Part shown: one piece after another, positions 1 through 7,000 of the stretch | How positions within the stretch are numbered: position 1 is the stretch's first letter | Layout of the letters: each line of letters opens with the position of its first letter | Assembly (NCBI GenBank): GCA_947475095.1 | Contig: CANJLG010000027.1 | Location: forward strand, 1-33,191 | Direction of reading: 5' to 3' | Source of the DNA: Flavobacteriales bacterium | Lineage (GTDB): Bacteria; Bacteroidota; Bacteroidia; Flavobacteriales_D; Crocinitomicaceae | Length of the DNA stretch: 33,191 nt | The notes under the pieces: generated by a model | Database searches by the model: none | What the model saw: the letters and a program-made list of their open reading frames with translations, nothing else | What the model was told of the DNA's origin: nothing | Program-made: the position numbers and the translations under genes

Positions 1-111
1 TAGGCTTGGTTTGCCTTCCAATAAATAATATATCCTACCTTGAACATTGTCTGCCAAGTCAGAAGTAATAAAAGCAATATGGAAGTCCACTGTTTCAAAT
101 TGTCTGCAAAG
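1..111 (-). other. Possible partial reading frame running off the left edge
   Basis: From an in-frame stop at 112-114, the minus strand stays open for 37 codons to the window edge. The translation looks protein-like (it contains ITSDLADNVQGRIYYLLEG). It has no ATG; a GTG at 88-90 is the only good start. A separate short frame with an ATG at 137-139 overlaps it in another phase and stops at 95-97, so this could be the 5' end of a gene broken by a frameshift, or chance. I recognise no family. The rest of 112-288 holds nothing I can support. Confidence 0.2.
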
Positions 112-288
112 TTAGTGTTTTGTCAGGTCTTTTTACCATTGGCTATAACTTCTCGCTAAGCGCCATTGGTCAGTTTTACTCAAAATTACAACTTATCTGA
201 GTATAGTGAAACTTTAAGGGATTCATCAATCAAAACGGAGTTGTAGAACCTAATTTGGGAGGGGGGAAGTGGAGCACTGAACACCCAC

Positions 289-352
289 TCTAAAAGAAAA
301 GCGCAAATACAAGAGCGAGAAACAGAGTGAGAATGATGTAAAAAAGAAAAGG
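289..352. repeat. Partial copy of the 144-bp repeat
   Basis: This stretch matches the middle of the unit at 1442-1585: AAAGAAAAGCGCAAATACAA, followed by the GA-rich run. It then diverges and joins the full copy starting at 353. It looks like a truncated tandem copy. It contributes to a spurious low-complexity minus-strand frame across 186-467, which I do not call a gene. Confidence 0.7.
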
Positions 353-496
353 CAGACCGCTTCTCGCTCTTCTTCGCTCTCGTTCTCATTTTCACTCTGA
401 AAGAAAAGCGACAACATAAGAGCGAGAAACAGAGTGAGAGCGAGGAAAAAAGAAAAAGCGCCGTCACTTTCGTAACTGCGCTTTTCTTTTTAGTAG
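353..496. repeat. 144-bp repeat unit, copy A
   Basis: This copy is identical to copy C (1655-1798) at 143 of 144 positions; the one difference is CTTCTCGC versus CTTCGCGC. The unit starts CAGACCGCTT, runs through a CT-rich segment and then a GA-rich segment that form an imperfect inverted pair, and ends in a strong hairpin followed by TAGTAG. It lies downstream of the lipoprotein gene at 591-1286, whose other flank carries copies B and C. Confidence 0.85.
447..491 (-). terminator. Terminator-like hairpin at the end of repeat copy A
   Basis: An A-rich arm ending AAGCGC (447-461) pairs with GCGCTTTTC and a T run (478-491) over about 14 bp with one bulge and a 16-nt loop. Both sides are A/T-rich, so it could terminate in either direction. 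It lies about 100 bp downstream of the lipoprotein gene stop, so it may terminate that transcript. The same structure recurs at 1536-1580 and 1749-1793. Confidence 0.5.
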
Positions 497-590
497 AGAG
501 GAGTATCGAATTATCGAACCTAATCTATGTTGGTTTGGAACAAATTGAAGTCCAATTTTTCGAGGAAATACTGGTTGAAAATGGGTCTGT

Positions 591-1286
591 TTAATCTTTA
601 AGGCAGCGAACAGATAACCCAGAAGCCTTATCAAAGGCATATTCGTAAACATCAGCACTGCAGCATTCCAAAGAACGGGCGAAGGCAGCGTTGATATTGA
701 ACTCCGAAGAACTCCACCAGTAAGCTTCAGTACCACTAAGGAAAAAACCATAGTTCAAGCGGACACCACCTGGAAGGCCTGAGAAACCACTGGTGTTGGT
801 GCCATTTCCGTAAATCCAACCACTCGTACTTCTCATTTTTTCGCCGGCAACACTTTCCCCTCCCAAAAAATCGGTTAACACCGTCCATTCCGCATTTGTT
901 GGTACGTGGTAACCGCTTGGTGCCAAACCTCTTGGGTCGTTAACAGCAAACCAATTATACCATATTCCTTTAGATGAGTCATTCTGATAATAACACCAGG
1001 CACCCGTTGTTAAATGATTCCATTGTGATGAGTCTTGGACTTGAGGGATTGTATCACCATTCCTGTACTTTTTAACCTTTAAATTTTCAGTCATCCAAAT
1101 TTGATGACCAATGGATTTAGCCCCGTACGAATTACCTTCAATATCCATCAGTGTGTACGTACAGTTTCCATTATCTTGATTGGCAGAGGAATTATAATTA
1201 TTCGCATTAGGATCAAGACACCCCAGTTTTTTACAGGATGAAAAACCAAGGATTAAACATAGAGGTATGTAAATCACTTTTTTCAT
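591..1286 (-). CDS. FISUMP-domain lipoprotein
   Basis: The product is 231 residues. Residues 1-18 form a lipoprotein signal: MKK, a hydrophobic core, then FSSC with C18 as the likely lipidated cysteine. Next comes a short segment GCLDPNANNY...GNCTY, a motif common in surface proteins of Bacteroidota. From about residue 47 to the end is a Fibrobacter succinogenes major paralogous (FISUMP) domain: DIEGNSYGAKSIGHQIWMTE, then YNWFAVND, GYHVPTNAEW, a WSSSE motif, and the closing SGLSVRCLKD. Such proteins are usually exposed at the cell surface; their biochemical role is not established. The gene stands alone between repeat copies A and B, so it looks like an accessory gene that could be lost or moved by recombination between them. 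The start is an ATG at 1284-1286 that directly opens the signal peptide. Confidence 0.85.
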   Translation of the reverse strand: MKKVIYIPLCLILGFSSCKKLGCLDPNANNYNSSANQDNGNCTYTLMDIEGNSYGAKSIGHQIWMTENLKVKKYRNGDTIPQVQDSSQWNHLTTGAWCYYQNDSSKGIWYNWFAVNDPRGLAPSGYHVPTNAEWTVLTDFLGGESVAGEKMRSTSGWIYGNGTNTSGFSGLPGGVRLNYGFFLSGTEAYWWSSSEFNINAAFARSLECCSADVYEYAFDKASGLSVRCLKD

Positions 1287-1372
1287 AAGAATATTTTATT
1301 CAAAAATAATGAATCGAAGTAACTCTTGCAATATGAGAATCATCAATTAATTTGGATGATAAGTCTTTCCTT

Positions 1373-1440
1373 GTAGCGGGGACAGGAATATCCTCCATTG
1401 CATTTCGGATGGACCTCGGGGAGGGCTTAACAAGGAAAAG
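1373..1440. repeat. Degenerate linker element with tRNA-3'-end-like start
   Basis: It begins GTAGCGGGGACAGGAATATCC, a diverged version of the tRNA-Met 3' end found intact at 1580 and 1793. A small hairpin with stem TCCAT/ATGGA (1394-1398 with 1409-1413) follows, then GGACC and a G-rich stretch, before the next 144-bp unit. It is the counterpart of the linkers at 1580-1654 and 1793-1860. Confidence 0.6.
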
Positions 1441-1441
1441 C

Positions 1442-1585
1442 CAAACCGCTTCGCGCTCTTCTTCGCTCTCGTTCTGATTCTCACTCTGAAAGAAAAGCGC
1501 AAATACAAGAGCGAGAAACAGAGTGAGAGCGAGGAAAAAAGAAAAAGCGCCGTCACTTTCGTAACTGCGCTTTTCTTTTTAGTAG
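1442..1585. repeat. 144-bp repeat unit, copy B
   Basis: Copy B has the same length and layout as copies A and C, with a handful of substitutions in the central segment (GCGCAAATACAAG in place of GCGACAACATAAG). It ends in the same hairpin (1536-1580) and TAGTAG. A low-complexity minus-strand frame across 1347-1556 derives entirely from this repeat and is not called as a gene. Confidence 0.85.
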
Positions 1586-1654
1586 CGGGGACCGGAATAT
1601 CCAGACGTGCTTCGCAGTCTGAATGGACCTAATGGGGGCTTTACTATGAAAAGC
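1580..1654. repeat. Linker element carrying 17 bp of the tRNA 3' end (first intact copy)
   Basis: Positions 1580-1596 are identical to 1973-1989, the 3' end of the initiator tRNA plus three flanking bases. A hairpin follows with stem CAGAC/GTCTG (1602-1606 with 1617-1621), then GGACCTAATGGGGGCTT. The intact copies are spaced 213 bp (1580 to 1793) and 180 bp (1793 to 1973). Confidence 0.75.
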
Positions 1655-1798
1655 CAGACCGCTTCGCGCTCTTCTTCGCTCTCGTTCTCATTTTCACTCT
1701 GAAAGAAAAGCGACAACATAAGAGCGAGAAACAGAGTGAGAGCGAGGAAAAAAGAAAAAGCGCCGTCACTTTCGTAACTGCGCTTTTCTTTTTAGTAG
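1655..1798. repeat. 144-bp repeat unit, copy C
   Basis: Copy C is nearly identical to copy A more than 1 kb away, including the terminal hairpin (1749-1793). With the linker at 1580 it forms a 213-bp higher-order unit. Confidence 0.85.
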
Positions 1799-1860
1799 CG
1801 GGGACCGGAATATCCAGACGTGCTTCGCAGTCTGAATGGACCTAATGGGGGCTTAACTAA
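1793..1860. repeat. Linker element carrying 17 bp of the tRNA 3' end (second intact copy)
   Basis: Positions 1793-1809 repeat the tRNA 3' end exactly. The same CAGAC/GTCTG hairpin (1815-1819 with 1830-1834) and GGACCTAATGGGGGCTT follow. After this the sequence leaves the repeat. Positions 1861-1940 hold nothing I can support as a gene. Confidence 0.75.
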
Positions 1861-1940
1861 GAAAACCTAATTGCTGTGCAATTCTATTTTTATGCCATAT
1901 TCCTTCATCCAATCCTTCGGCTTGACTCAGGTTAGGGCAT

Positions 1941-1970
1941 AAAAAAACCTGAGCCAATGACTCAGGTTTT
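1941..1970 (-). terminator. Intrinsic terminator of the initiator tRNA
   Basis: On the minus strand AAAACCTGAG pairs perfectly with CTCAGGTTTT over 10 bp, with a 7-nt loop, and runs into a T tract (complement of the A run at 1941-1947). It starts six bases past the tRNA 3' end, as expected for a monocistronic tRNA terminator. Confidence 0.85.
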
Positions 1971-1975
1971 CTTAG

Positions 1976-2048
<73 letters not shown>

Positions 2049-2081
2049 ATATCTCTATATTGCTTTATTTTAATTTCTTTA

Positions 2082-2137
2082 TCGGGTTTCAACCGACGAG
2101 CTACTCCCGAAACTTCGGGACTCACCCCGCAATATCT
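2082..2137 (-). pseudogene. Remodelled 5' half of the initiator tRNA
   Basis: Two blocks match the tRNA: the 5' flank plus acceptor strand (2123-2137 equals 2040-2054, 15 bp) and GTAGCTCGTCGG from the D stem into the anticodon stem (2093-2104 equals 2019-2030). The first D-arm strand is replaced by a 7-bp inverted repeat (TCCCGAA/TTCGGGA at 2105-2111 and 2114-2120), and the anticodon loop is replaced by TTGAAA. There is no T arm or 3' acceptor strand, so it is not a functional tRNA. It is either a decayed duplication or a tRNA-derived hairpin element in the leader of the tRNA gene. Confidence 0.65.
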
Positions 2138-2202
2138 TTTAGTAATTAGTTCAAAAACAAATTGCGTTTGGCAAAGATACATACAATATTTAAATCTCCT
2201 AA

Positions 2203-3126
2203 TTAATCCATGAGTAACATTGCATTCTTAGTAAATTGATTTCGAGTGTTCAGCTTAATTTTTAACCCAACAGAATGACTATTCATATTTACTTGGGTCA
2301 ATGGCGAAAATCCGTATTCGAACAAATACGTAAGCACAAATACCTTTTTTATTCGCCCACCCAAACCAATTTGGATTCCTTTCATCGAAGGTGTTCCTAT
2401 AAATAGATTAACGACATCGGCATAATTTAACTTCAGCATGACATCGTATAAAAAAGGAGAATAAAAAATCTTCGACAAGCGCAATGATGGCATCAGTGAC
2501 CAATTTTGATGAAGCGTTAGTAGATAACGACCATAAGCAGAATATTGGGTGCTAAAAGAGGAAGAGGAGCCAATGTCCACCCAATTTTTTGGACCAATAT
2601 CATCAATCGCCAATCCGACTATATAATTCTTAGTTTTATAGGCTAAGCCAGCGGTAAACTGTGGTAAAAATTTAGACGAGAATCGCTGCAAAGCATTTTC
2701 TTGTTCATAGGTCGAAATCAAATCGGCATTATATCCAACTTGAACTGCTCCAATCCCGATACCTAAGCTAAGTCGGTCTTCGTTTTTCACTTGAATATTT
2801 ACAGCACCTGCTATTTGCAAACGCGTATTGGAAAAAGTTCCAATTTGTTCATTCGAAATATTCAAGCCCATGCCAAACATAGCCGCGTCACTTTTTCGAT
2901 TATTGAAGGGTAATGATAACGTTGCGTTCGTTGTCTTGGGAGCACCTTCAAAACCAAGCCATTGGGCTTTAAATCCAGTAAATAATTCGGCATGCTGCTG
3001 TAATCCGTGGTGAGCAGGGTTAATTCCTCCCCAATTCATGAAAAAATTCGTCGCATTTGGTGTCATTTGTGCCACGGAATAACTTCCAATACAAAAAACG
3101 AAAAAGATGACGATACACTTTTTCAT
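2203..3126 (-). CDS. PorP/SprF-family outer membrane protein
   Basis: The product is 307 residues. An N-terminal signal peptide (about 1-19, ending YSVAQ) is followed by NPAHHG and then QWLGFEGAPKT, both hallmarks of the PorP/SprF family of type IX secretion-associated outer-membrane proteins. Alternating hydrophobic strands with many glycines to the C-terminus fit a beta-barrel of about 14 strands. In this family the barrel retains its cognate sorting-domain protein at the cell surface. Its start codon overlaps the stop of the upstream sorting-domain gene by one base (TGATG at 3124-3128), so the two are translationally coupled and very likely a working pair. The ATG start directly opens the signal peptide. 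Confidence 0.88.
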   Translation of the reverse strand: MKKCIVIFFVFCIGSYSVAQMTPNATNFFMNWGGINPAHHGLQQHAELFTGFKAQWLGFEGAPKTTNATLSLPFNNRKSDAAMFGMGLNISNEQIGTFSNTRLQIAGAVNIQVKNEDRLSLGIGIGAVQVGYNADLISTYEQENALQRFSSKFLPQFTAGLAYKTKNYIVGLAIDDIGPKNWVDIGSSSSFSTQYSAYGRYLLTLHQNWSLMPSLRLSKIFYSPFLYDVMLKLNYADVVNLFIGTPSMKGIQIGLGGRIKKVFVLTYLFEYGFSPLTQVNMNSHSVGLKIKLNTRNQFTKNAMLLMD

Positions 3127-3950
3127 CAGCGAATTATTGAAATTGTTCCTTTTTTCACCCCTAAATCTCCCCCAAGATTTAATATGTAAAAATAGACCCC
3201 TTCAGGCAATTCACGGTTATTAAAAATGCCTGTCCAAGCATTGGTAAAGGTATAAGGGCGTGATTGGTAAAGTTCTTGTCCAAAACGGTTCATGATGATC
3301 ATTTCATTCGATGGATAATCGTTTATGTTTGGGATTAACCATATATCGTTCTTTCCATCTCCGTTAGGAGAAAATGTATTGGGAATTCTAAAGCTTCCTT
3401 TTACAAAAACGGTAACATAATCTAACTTTTCGCACGAGCTTAGTGTTCCTTTCAACATGAAAGTAGTTGTTTCGTTTGGACTTGTGGTGGGCTGGATAAT
3501 GAGTGGATTTGAAACTAAAAAACCTGGCGACCAATTCAATTGGCTAGCTGTAGAGCTTGCCTGAAATTGAACCGTGCTTCCTGAATCAATATACAAATCC
3601 GGTCCTGCATCTAACGTAAAACTATTGACTAAAATCGGATTTGATGAACTTGTTAGCACGAGAATGGAATCGATTGCTACTTGGCAACTTACTTGAACTT
3701 GTAATACATCGCCTTGCTGAAAGCCTGTTGTGTCGAAAACTAAACTGTTATTTGAATTGACTACCGCGCTATTTATCAGCCATGAAACCGAGTTGATGAT
3801 AGGGCAATTTTGAACTGTTACCGAATATGAAAGCGATTCATTATCGCAAATCGTATCCATTTGGTTACTTAAACTAATACTTACAGGTTGGGCAGTTGCA
3901 TGAGAAAGTCCCATCAAACTAAAACAAAGAAGTAAAAAGTAGTTAGTCAT
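3126..3950 (-). CDS. Small surface protein with type B (CHU_C) sorting domain
   Basis: The product is 274 residues. A signal peptide (about 1-20, ending ATAQP) is followed by two beta-rich segments. The second, near residues 112-183, has the pattern DAGPDLYIDSGSTVQFQASS ... LNWSPG ... TTTFMLKG ... VTVFV seen in PKD/Ig-like modules. The last 90 residues are the gliding-motility-associated C-terminal domain: PNTFSPNGDGKNDIW, then MIIMNRFGQELYQS, WTG and LPEGVYFYIL. This is the type B signal for type IX secretion. Most such proteins are far larger; here almost nothing is attached to the sorting domain. The stop overlaps the start of the PorP/SprF-like gene. Confidence 0.88.
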   Translation of the reverse strand: MTNYFLLLCFSLMGLSHATAQPVSISLSNQMDTICDNESLSYSVTVQNCPIINSVSWLINSAVVNSNNSLVFDTTGFQQGDVLQVQVSCQVAIDSILVLTSSSNPILVNSFTLDAGPDLYIDSGSTVQFQASSTASQLNWSPGFLVSNPLIIQPTTSPNETTTFMLKGTLSSCEKLDYVTVFVKGSFRIPNTFSPNGDGKNDIWLIPNINDYPSNEMIIMNRFGQELYQSRPYTFTNAWTGIFNNRELPEGVYFYILNLGGDLGVKKGTISIIR

Positions 3951-4056
3951 AAGCTAAGAAAAAAGATAAGGTATTCATAGTTTAATTTAGCATTTATAGC
4001 GAAATTTGGCATTAAAATAGCAAGCGACGCCACGAATTTAATTAAAACTGCCATTT

Positions 4057-7000
4057 ATGATAAAGATATACCTAAGTTTTTTATTTGCCTTCATTACCCT
4101 ATACTCCTCCGCTCAACGCGTAGATTATGATCATTCATCGAAATGGTTTTTGGGCCTAAATGCCGGTGCGACATGGAATTCGAACGATGTAAAAAATAAA
4201 ACCGCAGCAGGATGGGGCTTTACCTTGGGGAAAAGCTACAATTATGATTACGGTAAAATTTTAAGTTTCGATCTTCGAGGCAGGTATTTAAGGGGTTATT
4301 GGTATGGGCAAGACCTTGACACGACCTCCTTAGCAAATTATACCGGAACGGCACTTAGTACTTTCAAGGATTCCTCAGGATTTACAGTCAATAATTTTCA
4401 GGCCGATGTTCATCGTTTAGCTTTTGAATTAGTAATACATGCTAATAAAATAAAAGAGAATTCAGGTTTCGACCCGTATATCTTTGGTGGTGTAGGGTTA
4501 ACTTGGCATCAAACATTCGGTGATTTAACGAATGATTTTGGATACTATTCATACGACTCCTTACTTGCTAATGGTCCAATATCAGATGGCGTTTTATCCA
4601 CGTACTTAAATGGAACGTTTGATAGTCCTTTAGATGGAAGCAGTGCGTCAAAATACAAGGTTAATTTTATGCCGAGTTTGGGCTTTGGTTTAGGTTATCA
4701 ATTGGGAAAAAGGGCAACAATAGGAATCGAACATAAAACAACTTTTACTTTAGCGGATAATTTCGATGGCTATATTTCTACAAGTCCGCGTATAAAAAAT
4801 GACGTGTATCATTACACCTCAGTATACCTTCAATTGAGATTTAAGGCACGCGAAGAAAAAGAAATCGTTGACCCAATAGTTCCGGATAACTCAAGCAACA
4901 ATATAAATAATTTTAATACGCCTTGTCCAAAACCAATAATTTCCATTTCGCAACAAACTATTACAACCAATACCAGCACTTACAATCTGCAAGCGAGTAT
5001 TTCAGGAATAAATAATCAAAATGAAATTCAAATAAGTAGCCAATACGGCGTGGCCATACCAACTATATATTCCTCCACAACGAATAAACTTAATGCGAAT
5101 TTGACCTTACAACCCGGCTCAAATACTTTTACCATTACTGCTCAGAATAATTGTGGAATAGACAGCAAGACGATCGTTATCATTTATAACACTTGTAAAA
5201 CACCTGCCATTATAATAACTAATCCTAGTTCAAATGAACTAACTGTTGGCGCTTCTTCATTTGTTTTTTCTGCCTTGGTTCAAAACGTTAATAGCCAGCA
5301 AAACATTTCATTATTTGTAAATAACGTCCCACAAACTAATTTTACGTATAACGCTGTATCGGGCCAAATCCAGAGCAACATAGCCTTAATAGCTGGAGTC
5401 AATACAATTCGTATTGATGCGCTTAATAATTGCGGAACGAGCACTGCCTCTACCACCATTATCTACAATAATTGTATTACCCCACAACTGCAATTAATTT
5501 CCCCGTCAGCATCTGGCTCAACAGTAAGTAATAATGACCTAAATATAAAAATTAACCTTGTGGGTTTTAAAAATAAAAATGAGCTAAGTGTTTTACAAAA
5601 TGGGGTACAAGTCTCTAATTTTTCAATGAATAATAATGTTTTAGAAATCCCCGCTCAACTTGTTATTGGATTAAATACATTTACCGTTAACGGAACAAAC
5701 CTATGCGGTTCAGATGCTATTTCCCTTGCTGTTACCTATCAAATTTGTGTTTCCCCAATTATTACCTTAATTAACCCTGCCACAACAATAAGTTCAACCT
5801 TAAATGGAAACTATCGCTGCAGAATGAAGGTCGAAAATAGTCTGCAAGCCAATATTCAACTAATGCTAAATAATCAGCAGATAACAAACTTTACGTATAA
5901 TGCAACCACGAAAACCATCGATGCTAGTTTAACCCTACTTCCAGGAAACAACACCCTAATTTTGAACGCAAGTAATCCTTGCGGTACAGATATAGAAACG
6001 GTTTACATCAATAATGAAAATTGCAAAACCCCTACTGTAGTTATTAATGGGGCGCCTAATACAACTGTTATTAGTCCTTCATACACGCTCATATCAGTGA
6101 TTCAAAATATCACTACGGCACAAGAAATTTCTGTAAGTCAAAACGGGAGCATCGTAAACTTTGATTATACCAATGGAGTTGTATCCTGTTTTTCAGCCCT
6201 ACAACCTGGTATTAACACCTTTGTTGTAACTGCTACAAACGGTTGTGGTCGAGATAGCGAAACCTTTACCATTACCTACAACAACTGTATCTCACCACAG
6301 ATAACACTAATCAACCCTACTGCTAGCGGCATTACTGTCGCTAATCCGAATTACAATTTCCAAGCTTTGCTTTCAAATATTAGTAATGCTCAAAACATTT
6401 CCATCAAATTTAATGGTGTTACTACCGCTGTAAATTTTCAAAATGGCGTTGTTAATGCCCCTTTGATTCTTTTAGAAGGCACAAATAAAATTCAGCTTAA
6501 TGTTACCAATCCGTGCGGAACCGACAATGAAGTAATCACTATAAACTATAGTCTTTGTAAATCACCCGTCATCACGATTCAAAATCCGAACACACAAATT
6601 ACTACGACCAACAATGCTTCAGCGACCATCAATGGCAATGTTCAAAATATAAGCAGTGCTCAAGAAATTTCCTTGCTGCTTAATAATGTTGCAGTACCCG
6701 TAATTCTTTCCGGGAATTCATTTACTGCAGTGATAAACTTTCAACCTGGAGTGAATTCTATCAAACTTACTGCGACAAATGCTTGTGGTTCTGATGTCTT
6801 TCAAACCAACATTACCTATAATAATTGTATTACGCCAAACATTACTTTATCTGCAGCGATTGCGGCTGTTGCGACTTCACAGCAAGTAGCTATTAATGCC
6901 AGCACTCAAAATATAAGTACTGCGCAACAACTTTCTTGCATGCTCAATGGAATTTCACAACCCTTCACATTTAGTAATAACACGATCAGTGCTTCACTAA

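Noticed and set aside
186..467. Minus-strand frame of 93 codons, Ser/Phe/Leu/Arg-rich
   Set aside because: It is a translation of the GA/CT-rich repeat; the same peptide start recurs at 1347-1556 because the DNA repeats, and the composition is not protein-like.
464..751. Minus-strand frame of 95 codons
   Set aside because: It overlaps the end of the FISUMP lipoprotein gene in another frame and has no recognisable domain.
289..1860. CRISPR-like array
   Set aside because: Units are 144 bp and the linkers are themselves repeats; there are no unique spacers of even length and no cas genes.
1861..1975. Minus-strand open stretch through the terminator (ending near ...IAQQLGFLS)
   Set aside because: It reads through the tRNA and its terminator hairpin and has no start; most likely chance.
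3951..4056. Promoters for the divergent genes at 3950 and 4057
   Set aside because: Only weak boxes are seen (TATCTTTT at 3961-3968 on the minus strand, none convincing on the plus strand); no -33 element.
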